23,147 nucleotides of DNA, from contig DASSVP010000116.1 in assembly GCA_035705985.1 (NCBI GenBank), positions 1-23,147 of the forward strand, in the 5' to 3' direction. Under the pieces are notes generated by a model that was given only the letters and a program-made list of their open reading frames with translations, was not told the origin of the DNA and did no database searches. The translations under genes were made by a program, and so were the position numbers. Shown piece by piece: positions 13,853-20,015 of the stretch. Each line of letters starts with the position of its first letter. Within the stretch, counting starts at the first letter, position 1. The stretch is from JACVRW01 sp035705985 (GTDB taxonomy: Bacteria > Actinomycetota > Thermoleophilia > Solirubrobacterales > Thermoleophilaceae).

Positions 13853-14956
13853 ATGAGCTGGGATGGCGCAGGCCTGCTGATCGTGGGCGATCAGGCCGAG
13901 ACCTTCGGCGGCCAGGAGCGTGTGTTCGAATCGCTGCTTCACCGTTATCCGGCAGCGGACGCCGTGGCCCTGCGCTTCCCCGCCAGCCGCCACTACCGTG
14001 GCCGCGCGCCCCACGGAGCCGAGCGGGTCAGGGGGCTCCGAGCGCCGGGTCACCGCCGTTCGCTTCTGATGCCGCTGTACGCGGGCAGGATGGCGCTCGC
14101 GCCGCCCACAGGGGCGGAGGTCGTGCTCTCGGTTACCCAGGGCGGTACGAGCGCCGCCGCCCGCACGCGCGGAGCCGCGCGCCACGTCGCCTACAGCTCC
14201 GGGCCTCCGACGATCTACTGTCAGAGTCAGTACTCGCTGGCCGATGAGCGACCGGTGCTGCGCCCGGTGGTGCGCGCCACGCTGCCGGCGTTGCGAGCGT
14301 GCTACGCCGGGCTCGTGCGCCGACCCGACCGGCTCATCGCGAACTCGACCTACTCGTCGCACTACTTCGAGCGCGAGCACGGCATCTCCGCCGAGGTGAT
14401 TCACCCGCCGGTGCGGACCGACTTCTTCACTCCGGCGCGACGAGAGCGTCGCCACTGGCTGGCCGTGGCGCGGCTCACCTCGCAGAAGCGCTTCGACGTG
14501 CTGATGGAGGCCTTCGAGACGCTCGACGCGCCGCTCGTGGTGGCGGGAGTCGGGCCTGCGCTCGGCCGCCTGCGGGCCGTCGCGCCGCCAAATGTCACCT
14601 TCGTGGGCTTCGCGCAGGATGAGACGCTGCGCGAGCTCTACCGCTCCGCGCGTGGCCTGATCTGCCCGTCACTCGAGACGTTCGGCCTCGTCATGGCGGA
14701 GGCGTTTGCCTGTGGCACTCCAGTGATCGCGCAGCGGGCGGGCGGGGCCCTGGAGTACGTGCGTGAAGGTGTGAACGGCGTCTTCCTGGAGTCGGTCGAT
14801 GCAGCGGGCGTGCGCCGTGCCGTGGATGCGCTGGAACGGCTCGCGCCGGACCCGAGCGCGTGCCGCGAGTCGATCGAGGCCTACACGCAAGAGCGCTTTC
14901 TGGAGCGGATCGGGCGCGTTCTCGAAGTCGAGCGAACGCTGGCGGGTCGTTGCTGA
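13853..14956 (+). CDS. GT4 family glycosyltransferase (mannosyltransferase-like)
   Basis: A 367-residue GT-B glycosyltransferase. The N-terminus has LLIVGDQAETFGGQERVFESLL, with the Gly-Gly acceptor-loop. IANSTYSSHYFEREHG and VIHPPVRTDFF mark the interdomain link, and LAVARLTSQKRFDVLMEAF starts the donor domain. The E-x7-E motif is intact in ETFGLVMAEAFACGTPVIA. This pattern is usual for GDP-mannose-using transferases of exopolysaccharide pathways. A TAGACT box lies nine bases before the ATG and there is no ribosome site, which suggests a leaderless mRNA. Its stop lies 8 bp from the stop of the facing GT2 gene. No signal peptide or membrane helix, so it works at the cytoplasmic face. Confidence 0.9.
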   Translation: MSWDGAGLLIVGDQAETFGGQERVFESLLHRYPAADAVALRFPASRHYRGRAPHGAERVRGLRAPGHRRSLLMPLYAGRMALAPPTGAEVVLSVTQGGTSAAARTRGAARHVAYSSGPPTIYCQSQYSLADERPVLRPVVRATLPALRACYAGLVRRPDRLIANSTYSSHYFEREHGISAEVIHPPVRTDFFTPARRERRHWLAVARLTSQKRFDVLMEAFETLDAPLVVAGVGPALGRLRAVAPPNVTFVGFAQDETLRELYRSARGLICPSLETFGLVMAEAFACGTPVIAQRAGGALEYVREGVNGVFLESVDAAGVRRAVDALERLAPDPSACRESIEAYTQERFLERIGRVLEVERTLAGRC

Positions 14957-14964
14957 CCTACGCG

Positions 14965-15762
14965 TCAGCGCTCGTCGAGTAGTCCGAGCCGCCGCCGCAG
15001 ATGCCGGGCGAGCCGCCGGCGCGCCTGCCGCCGCGGGCCCGGCGTCAGCGGGTGGCGCAGGGTGAAGGCGAGCCACATCTTGAGCGCGTCGCGCCCGGCC
15101 TCCTCGCGTCTGAAGCTCATGCCGCGCTCGCGCGTCGGCCAGCTGTAGGTGGCGAGCGGGCGGTGCACGTAGTCGAAGCGCCAGCCGGCGCGGGCGAGCT
15201 TCAGGTAGAGGTGGTAATCCTCGGTATGCAAGAGCCACTCGGCGTAGCCGCCGATAGACAGGACGGCCTCGCGGCGCATCGTCGGGGTGGCGGAGGGGAT
15301 CTCGCACGCGTCGCACATCCGCGGAAAGCGGTAGACCGGATGCGGCGTGGTGTCCGTGATCGCGATGTCGCGCCCCGCTGGATGGAAACGGATGTTGACG
15401 TTCGCGTACACGAGCCCGACGTCCGGGTCGTCAAAGCGGGGCAGGATCGATTCGAGGTACTCCGGGTGCCAGATGTCGTCCGAGTCGAGTTGCGAGACGA
15501 AGGGCGTTCGCGCGAGACGCAGCGCCGTGTTCCGCGCCGCGCCCGGCCCCGGCTTCCCCCGGTGGCGAACGACGCGCAGCCGGGGGTCTGCGACCTCTCG
15601 CAGGGCCTCGCCGATCGGCGGCGACGAGCGGTCGTCGACAACGATGAGCTCGAGGTCGGGAACGGTCTGGGCGAGAACGCTCTCGACACTCTCGCGCACC
15701 GTTCCGTGGGAGTCGTGCGCCGCCATCATCACGGTGGTCACGGGCGCGACGGGGCAAACCAC
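14965..15762 (-). CDS. GT2 family glycosyltransferase, paralogue of the fused GT2
   Basis: A 265-residue GT-A glycosyltransferase. VTTVMMAAHDSHGTVRESV begins the nucleotide-binding fold, LELIVVDDRSS gives the first Asp pair, and QLDSDDIWHPEYL carries the DxD metal site (D93, D95). It keeps HTEDYHLYLKLARAGWRF and ends with FTLRHPLTPGPRRQ; the same blocks occur in the C-terminal half of the protein encoded at 8895-10856. A duplication within the region is therefore likely. The start is GTG 15762, only 12 bp after the stop of the anti-sigma-type gene on the same strand, so it can be read from the sigma-factor promoter. No QueC-like part is attached here. Sugar and acceptor are unknown. Confidence 0.9.
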   Translation of the reverse strand: MVCPVAPVTTVMMAAHDSHGTVRESVESVLAQTVPDLELIVVDDRSSPPIGEALREVADPRLRVVRHRGKPGPGAARNTALRLARTPFVSQLDSDDIWHPEYLESILPRFDDPDVGLVYANVNIRFHPAGRDIAITDTTPHPVYRFPRMCDACEIPSATPTMRREAVLSIGGYAEWLLHTEDYHLYLKLARAGWRFDYVHRPLATYSWPTRERGMSFRREEAGRDALKMWLAFTLRHPLTPGPRRQARRRLARHLRRRLGLLDER

Positions 15763-15774
15763 TGCGCGATGGTC

Positions 15775-16470
15775 TCAGACGTTCCGGGAGGCGGCCAGGT
15801 CGACCAGCCGCGTGCTCGGCACCGTTGCCGGCGCCGCGATGACACACGTGTGGCCCTGCTGCGTCCACGTCACGACGGTTCGGCGGTCCGCCCTCGCGAC
15901 GTGGTAGGTCTTGCCGTCGCGGGTGACGGGGCGGCCCGGGGGCTCGGCGTCCAGCTCGTCCCCGGACACGACCGCATAGCCGAGCCGCGATCCGTCTGGG
16001 TTGCGGTAGACGACCGTGGTTACGGAACGGCCCGAGAGCGTGTCGTCGCGGCGGCCGACCGCCTGCCAGCCGAACTTGGCCTTCCAGTCGGGGAACACGA
16101 GGTTGTCCACGCGGGCGTCGAGGTTCGGAGGGGTGCCGCCGATCGATCGCGGCGCGGGCTTCGTGGCGTCAAGGCGCGCGGCGGCCGTGACCTGTGCCAG
16201 CGTCGGCTCCGTCGAGGTCTCGCCCACCTGTAGCGCGATCACGGCGACGAGCAGGGCGGCGGCGATGCCGCCGAGCGCCAGGCCCAGCCGCCGGCCGCGC
16301 CAGAACGGCGTTCGTGCCCGCGCCGCCGCCCGCTCCCGCTCTCGCTGAATCGACTCACGCAGGGACTGCGGGGCATGGGTCTCGGACACGGCCGCGGCGA
16401 TCAGCGCCTCGCCCTCGCGTGCGCGGGCCAGCTCCTCGTCCGTCATCGGAATGTCGTGCTCGTCAGGCAT
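15775..16470 (-). CDS. Single-pass membrane protein, probable anti-sigma factor
   Basis: A 231-residue protein from ATG 16470. Residues 1-60 are charged and cytoplasmic, residues 62-82 (LGLALGGIAAALLVAVIALQV) form one membrane helix, and about 150 residues lie outside. The outer part has an unrecognised fold with a repeated pattern of strands (NLDARVDNLVFPDWKAKFGWQAVGRR and later TVVYRNPDGSRLGYAVVSG). There is no HxxxCxxC zinc anti-sigma motif. The gene overlaps the ECF sigma gene by 8 bp, the usual arrangement for an anti-sigma factor, so the role is inferred mainly from position and topology. It could sense a cell-envelope signal through the outer domain. Confidence 0.75.
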   Translation of the reverse strand: MPDEHDIPMTDEELARAREGEALIAAAVSETHAPQSLRESIQRERERAAARARTPFWRGRRLGLALGGIAAALLVAVIALQVGETSTEPTLAQVTAAARLDATKPAPRSIGGTPPNLDARVDNLVFPDWKAKFGWQAVGRRDDTLSGRSVTTVVYRNPDGSRLGYAVVSGDELDAEPPGRPVTRDGKTYHVARADRRTVVTWTQQGHTCVIAAPATVPSTRLVDLAASRNV

Positions 16471-16999
16471 TGGGTTCGCCTCTACTTCCATGGACGCCCT
16501 GCGGGGCCGATTCCATCCCGCGGGCGACCTGCGCACGCGCCCGGAACAGCCTGGACGTGATGGTGGCCTCCTTGGTACCCAAGAGCTCGGCCGCCTCGCC
16601 GTAGCTGAGGCCCGCCACGTCGACCGCGACGAGCGCGTCGCGGAACTGCTCGGGGAGACCGGCGATGACGGCGAACACCTCGCGTGCCTCGACCGCTTGC
16701 TCCGGCCGGCTTGCCGTGCTCGGGTCGATCGGCTCGGCCCGATCGGCCAGCGTCTCCGGAGCGGGGCGTCGCGCGGCGGCGCGGCGCGAGCTGATGAAGG
16801 TGTTCCTCAGCGCCTGGAGGAGATACCCGAGGTCGTCCGCGTTGCGCACCCGACGCGGCTTGGCGAGCACGCGCGCGAACGTCTCCTGGACCAGATCCTC
16901 GGCCTCGGCGCGGGACCCGGACATCGCCCACGCGGCCCGGAAGAGGCGATCGATGTGGTCGCCCAGCGTGGAGGGATCCAGCGTCCGGTCCGGAGCCAT
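16463..16999 (-). CDS. ECF-type RNA polymerase sigma factor
   Basis: A 178-residue sigma-70 family protein with region 2 at about 15-75 (HIDRLFRAAWAMSGSRAEAEDLVQETFARVL) and region 4 at about 113-165 (LPEQFRDALVAVDVAGLSYGEAAELLGTKEATITSRLFRARAQV). There is no region 1 or 3, as in group 4 (ECF) factors. It directs polymerase to a small regulon, held off by its anti-sigma partner, whose gene overlaps by 8 bp downstream. The divergent secreted repeat-protein gene has a GGAAG-N16-CGTC element on the plus strand, a probable target. The signal is unknown. Confidence 0.93.
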   Translation of the reverse strand: MAPDRTLDPSTLGDHIDRLFRAAWAMSGSRAEAEDLVQETFARVLAKPRRVRNADDLGYLLQALRNTFISSRRAAARRPAPETLADRAEPIDPSTASRPEQAVEAREVFAVIAGLPEQFRDALVAVDVAGLSYGEAAELLGTKEATITSRLFRARAQVARGMESAPQGVHGSRGEPNA

Positions 17000-17022
17000 C
17001 GCCGCCGCCGAGAGTACTCCCG

Positions 17023-17047
17023 GGAAGGACTTGGGGTTTTCGGCGTC
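17023..17047 (+). promoter_or_regulatory. Candidate ECF sigma promoter
   Basis: GGAAG at 17023-17027 and CGTC at 17044-17047 are separated by 16 bases. This matches the common ECF pattern of GGAAC-type -35 and CGTC -10 elements. Transcription would begin near 17053-17055, about 33 bases before the ATG at 17087. The neighbouring divergent sigma-factor gene makes it a likely target. A single site without replicates is not proof. Confidence 0.55.
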
Positions 17048-17086
17048 TTAGCCCATAGAGACCCACCCACAACCCGGAGGCAACAG

Positions 17087-18094
17087 ATGACCATCACCTC
17101 ACAGTCCAAATCATTCCTGGTCGCTCTCGTGCTCCTCATCGCCGCGCTTTTCACTTCCGCGGCCGCGAGCGCGAAAGGAGGCGGCGAGCGGGGCGTCCAG
17201 GCCGAGCTTGACGGCGGCACTCTCCGCGTCGACGGCGGCGACCGGCCCAACAGCGTCGCGCTTCGCCTGAAGGCGGGCGATCAGACTCGCATCCAGGTCG
17301 ACGCGGGCGACAACGGCTCGGCCGATTTCTCGTTCGCGCGTGGCGACGTGGACGCCATCCAGATCCGGATGGGCAACGGCCGTGACTCGGTCCGCATCGA
17401 CGATGCCAATGGCGCATTCACCGACGCCATCCCCGCGACGATCGCCGGCGGGAACGGCGACGACACCCTCGGCGGTGGCCTGGGCGTCGAGACGTTCAGC
17501 GGCGGCAACGGCGACGACTTCGTCGACGGCGGCCGCGGGAACGACCGGGCCGATCTCGGCCGCGGCGACGACACGTTCCAATGGGACCCGGGCGAGGGCA
17601 GCGACTCGATCGAGGGCCAGAGCGGCAGCGACAGGATGCTGTTCAACGGAGCACAGGGGCCGGGCGCCGAGACCGTCACGATGACGGCGAACGGCGGGCG
17701 GCTCATCTTCCTCCGCCAGCCGGGGAACGTGACGATGAGCACCGACGATGTCGAGATCGTCGACTTCAACGCCCTCGGCGGGCCGGACAGCATCACCGTG
17801 AACGACCTGTCGAGCACCGACGTGACCCGGACCAACCTCGACCTGGCCGGGCTACTCGGGGGTAACGCCCCCGACGGCCAGCTCGACAGCGTGGTCGTCA
17901 ACGGGACCGACGGGGTCGACGACATCACCGTCGCCGGCAACGGCTCGGGAGCCGACGTGACCGGCCTTGCCACGGCGGTCTCGATCAGGCACGCGGACCC
18001 GACCGACAGGCTGGTCGTCAACACGCTCGCGGGCGCGGACAACGTGAACGTGGCCGGTGTGGCCGGCGTGCTGGACCTGCTGGTGAACGACTAA
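17087..18094 (+). CDS. Secreted protein with RTX-like calcium-binding repeats
   Basis: A 335-residue protein with a clear Sec signal peptide (SFLVALVLLIAALFTSAAASA, cut likely after residue 29). Residues about 121-185 hold RTX-type nonapeptides such as GGNGDDTLG, GGNGDDFVD, GGRGNDRAD and GRGDDTFQ, which fold as a calcium-binding parallel beta-roll. The rest is Asp- and Gly-rich beta-strand sequence (SITVNDLSSTDVTRTNL, DSVVVNGTDGVDDITV) that may continue the same beta-helix. There is no protease or lipase domain. GGAGG six bases before ATG 17087 fixes the start, and the candidate ECF promoter lies upstream. It is probably an exported surface protein of the sigma-factor regulon. A strong terminator hairpin follows. 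Confidence 0.85.
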   Translation: MTITSQSKSFLVALVLLIAALFTSAAASAKGGGERGVQAELDGGTLRVDGGDRPNSVALRLKAGDQTRIQVDAGDNGSADFSFARGDVDAIQIRMGNGRDSVRIDDANGAFTDAIPATIAGGNGDDTLGGGLGVETFSGGNGDDFVDGGRGNDRADLGRGDDTFQWDPGEGSDSIEGQSGSDRMLFNGAQGPGAETVTMTANGGRLIFLRQPGNVTMSTDDVEIVDFNALGGPDSITVNDLSSTDVTRTNLDLAGLLGGNAPDGQLDSVVVNGTDGVDDITVAGNGSGADVTGLATAVSIRHADPTDRLVVNTLAGADNVNVAGVAGVLDLLVND

Positions 18095-18116
18095 TCCGTC
18101 CGATCCGGCTGAAGCA

Positions 18117-18149
18117 GCGGGCCCCGGCTTCCCTCCTGCCGGGGCCCGC
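18117..18149. terminator. Bidirectional hairpin terminator
   Basis: GCGGGCCCCGGC (18117-18128) pairs perfectly with GCCGGGGCCCGC (18138-18149) around a 9-base loop, a 12-bp all-GC stem. It lies between the stop of the secreted repeat protein and the stop of the facing cupin gene, so it can end both transcripts. There is no clear T-run on the plus strand, as is common for high-GC actinobacterial terminators. Confidence 0.85.
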
Positions 18150-18676
18150 TACCTGCCACGAGCCAGCAGCATGCGGCCGATCGGCGACAGGGCGGCAATC
18201 ACTGCCCGGAGCGCAGGGCTCGCCATCACCATGCAATGCCGGTACCGCCTGAGCAAGCCGGCGTAGTACAGGAGCGCGACCGGGCTCGAATAGCTCTTGA
18301 TCTTGCCCTCTCTCATCAGCCTCGACTCGGTTGCGAAGTAGTCCTCGAAGTCGAGCGCGGGCGCGTGCAGATTGCGAACCCGAGCGGGCTGGTCACCCAC
18401 GATCCGAAACGCGTGCACCGTCCCCGCCGGGACCGTGGCGGACTGCCCCGGTCCCAGTTCGCGCCACTCGGAGCCGACGAGCACCTTGAACGCCCCTTCG
18501 ATCACCTCATAGGTCTCGGCCTGCTCCGGATGTATGTGGCGCGGCACGTCCTCCGTCGTCGGCGGAAAGAACATCTCCAGCTCGAGCACCTCACCACCCG
18601 TATCCGCAGCGCTCCTCACCACCGTGAACTCACTTCCGTCGTGAAAGCTCAAGACGTCGCCGGCGGTGACCGCCAT
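18149..18676 (-). CDS. Cupin-domain protein
   Basis: A 175-residue protein from ATG 18676. The cupin barrel occupies about residues 15-110, with the first metal motif PRHIHPEQAETYEVIEGAFKV (His, His, Glu) and the second motif PAGTVHAFRIVG. The C-terminal 60 residues add helices (ALDFEDYFATESRLMREGK and LLYYAGLLRRYRHCM) that give a possible membrane-contact tail. Cupins range from dioxygenases to sugar isomerases and metal-bound sensors; no subfamily can be set. AGGATGGG lies ahead of the ATG. ATG 18706 would add ten residues with no support. It is divergent from the ArsR gene. Confidence 0.82.
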   Translation of the reverse strand: MAVTAGDVLSFHDGSEFTVVRSAADTGGEVLELEMFFPPTTEDVPRHIHPEQAETYEVIEGAFKVLVGSEWRELGPGQSATVPAGTVHAFRIVGDQPARVRNLHAPALDFEDYFATESRLMREGKIKSYSSPVALLYYAGLLRRYRHCMVMASPALRAVIAALSPIGRMLLARGR

Positions 18677-18750
18677 CGGTGCCCATCCTATGCGGCGGAG
18701 TACCACGCGCTCTCGCCGGGTCCGGTAGTACCGCCGCGCGTAAGCTCTGG

Positions 18751-18774
18751 TAATCTACAACCAAATGGTTGTAG
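18751..18774. promoter_or_regulatory. ArsR-type operator overlapping a leaderless start
   Basis: CTACAACCA (18755-18763) and TGGTTGTAG (18766-18774) form a perfect 9-bp inverted repeat with a 2-bp AA spacer. It covers the ATG at 18765 of the ArsR-type gene. A -10 box TAATCT at 18751-18756 ends 8 bases before the ATG, and no ribosome site exists. Binding of the regulator here would block its own promoter. ACAACCA-type half-sites are usual for this class of ArsR regulators. Confidence 0.75.
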
Positions 18775-19091
18775 AAACGAAGAGCAAGACCGACGACGTC
18801 TTTCACGCGCTCGCCGACTCGACGCGGCGCGACATCCTGCGGCGCGCGGGGATGGACGCATCGTCCGTCTCGAGACTCGCCGACGCGTACCCGATGTCGT
18901 TCGCGGCCGTGCAGAAGCACGTCGTCGTCCTCGAGCGCGCCGGGCTCGTCACGAAGCGCCGGCGTGGCCGCGAGCAGCTCGTCGAGGCCTCGCCCGAGAC
19001 GCTCGCCGAGGCACGGCGAGCGCTCGACGACCTCGAAGAGGTCTGGCGTGGCCGGGTCGAGCGGATGTCCGAGCTCCTCGAATCCGACTGA
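18765..19091 (+). CDS. ArsR-family regulator (SRPBCC-associated type)
   Basis: A 108-residue winged-helix protein. FHALADSTRRDILRRA is the ArsR opening, and FAAVQKHVVVLERAGLVTKRRRGREQ is the recognition helix and wing. It lacks the CxC metal-binding helix of metal-sensing ArsR proteins, so it belongs to the group that sits next to SRPBCC genes and answers an unknown small molecule. The inverted repeat at 18755-18774 over its start codon indicates self-repression, and the SRPBCC gene follows after 25 bp in the same direction. Confidence 0.92.
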   Translation: MVVETKSKTDDVFHALADSTRRDILRRAGMDASSVSRLADAYPMSFAAVQKHVVVLERAGLVTKRRRGREQLVEASPETLAEARRALDDLEEVWRGRVERMSELLESD

Positions 19092-19116
19092 CAACACCCA
19101 ACGAAAGGAAGCCTCC

Positions 19117-19599
19117 ATGTCCGTCACCACCGTCGAACCCGACCTCGACAACCTGACCCTAACGGTCGTCGCCGACTTCGAGGCGTCGGTCGAAGAGGTG
19201 TGGGAGCTTTGGGCTAACTCCGAGAAGCTCGGGCGCTGGTGGGGACCGCCGGAGTATCTGACGACCTTCGAGCCCTACGACTTGAGCGCCGGCGCCGAGA
19301 TGGCACACGTGATGACGGGTCCCGACGGCGACAAGCACGAGGGCGTGTGGCGGATCGAAGCAGTTGATCCGCCGCGCTCACTCGAGCTGAGCGACGCCGA
19401 CGTTGACGAAGATGGCCAACCAAACGACGGCCTCGCGCTCACGGGAATGGCGATGGAACTCTCGGAGCAGAACGGCGGCACCCGGATGACAGTGCGCTCC
19501 ACATTCGTCTCGCGCGAGGGGATGGAGGCCATGGCAGAGGGCTTCGCCGAAGGCCTCCGGTTGTCGCTCAGCCGGATGGAGACGCTCCTCGCGGAGTAG
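19117..19599 (+). CDS. SRPBCC (AHSA1-like) domain protein
   Basis: A 160-residue protein with the AHSA1/START-type fold. The first strand, LTLTVVADFEASVEEVWELWANSEKLGRWWGPP, is diagnostic; EGVWRIEAVDPPRSLEL and GGTRMTVRSTFVSREGMEAM follow, and a long C-terminal helix (GLRLSLSRMETLLAE) ends it. The fold makes a deep hydrophobic ligand pocket. AAAGGA lies seven bases before the ATG. With the ArsR gene it makes the widespread ArsR-SRPBCC pair, in which the regulator controls the ligand-binding protein. The ligand is not known. Confidence 0.92.
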   Translation: MSVTTVEPDLDNLTLTVVADFEASVEEVWELWANSEKLGRWWGPPEYLTTFEPYDLSAGAEMAHVMTGPDGDKHEGVWRIEAVDPPRSLELSDADVDEDGQPNDGLALTGMAMELSEQNGGTRMTVRSTFVSREGMEAMAEGFAEGLRLSLSRMETLLAE

Positions 19600-19654
19600 G
19601 GCTAGCGGCCCAAGAGGTCCCGGAGCGCGGGTGCGCTCGCCCCTGAAACGACGA

Positions 19655-19675
19655 AACCCGCTTGCCGAGCGGGTT
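19655..19675 (-). terminator. Terminator of tRNA-Glu
   Basis: On the minus strand AACCCGCT pairs with AGCGGGTT around a 5-base loop (CGGCA), an 8-bp stem. It begins 7 bases after the tRNA 3' end and is followed by TCGTCGTTTC, a weak T-rich tail. It fits an intrinsic terminator for the tRNA transcript. Confidence 0.75.
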
Positions 19676-19682
19676 CGTGCAG

Positions 19683-19755
19683 TACCGCCACGGGGATTCG
19701 AACCCCGGTTTCCGCCGTGAGAGGGCGGCGTCCTAGTCCCCTAGACGATGGCGGC
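19683..19755 (-). tRNA. tRNA-Glu (anticodon CTC)
   Basis: A full 73-nt cloverleaf on the minus strand. The acceptor GCCGCCA pairs with TGGCGGT (first pair G-U), discriminator A. The anticodon stem CCGCC/GGCGG encloses CTCTCAC, so the anticodon is CTC (plus-strand 19719-19721), reading GAG. The T arm CGGGG-TTCGAAT-CCCCG is perfect. CCA is not encoded. Confidence 0.97.
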
Positions 19756-19772
19756 TCGTGGGACGGCGAGCG

Positions 19773-19778
19773 ATTTTA
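19773..19778 (-). promoter_or_regulatory. -10 box of tRNA-Glu promoter
   Basis: The minus strand reads TAAAAT here, a close match to the sigma-70 -10 consensus, 17 bases before the mature tRNA 5' end. No convincing -35 was seen. Confidence 0.45.
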
Positions 19779-19811
19779 GCGGTCGTTCTGGCGCCTGCCC
19801 ACGCGGGGCGT

Positions 19812-19985
19812 TATCCTCGGCGGCGTTCAACGGTCGGTGGCCAGGGAAGTCGGGTTTGAATCCCGCGCGGTCCCGCCACTGTGAACGGGCGCTGAGGCGT
19901 CGCATGTAGCCACTGGTGAGCCGACGGCTCGCCGGGAAGGCGCGGCGCGGAGCTCGAAGCCAGGAGACCTGACTCCGGCCGGCAA
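19812..19985 (+). promoter_or_regulatory. Cobalamin (adenosylcobalamin-type) riboswitch
   Basis: The leader holds the conserved cobalamin aptamer blocks in order: GGTCGGTGGCCAGGGAA, then GGTTTGAATCCCGCGCGGTC, CCGCCACTGT, TAGCCACTGGTGAG, CGGGAAGGCGCGG, and the B12 box GAAGCCAGGAGACCTG (about 19956-19971). It ends about 30 bases before the first gene of the operon. Such RNAs turn off cobalamin uptake or synthesis genes when the vitamin is plentiful. GAGGAAGGG near 19997-20005 is the likely ribosome site, and no strong terminator was seen, so control of translation is the simpler reading. Exact ends are approximate. Confidence 0.93.
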
Positions 19986-20015
19986 ATACGACCCTCGAGG
20001 AAGGGTGTGCCTCAT

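Noticed and set aside
12614..14455. Longer minus-strand reading of the GT4 gene starting far upstream at 14455
   Set aside because: The extra part lies over the facing GT4 gene and has shadow-like composition; the family start is near GTG 13831.
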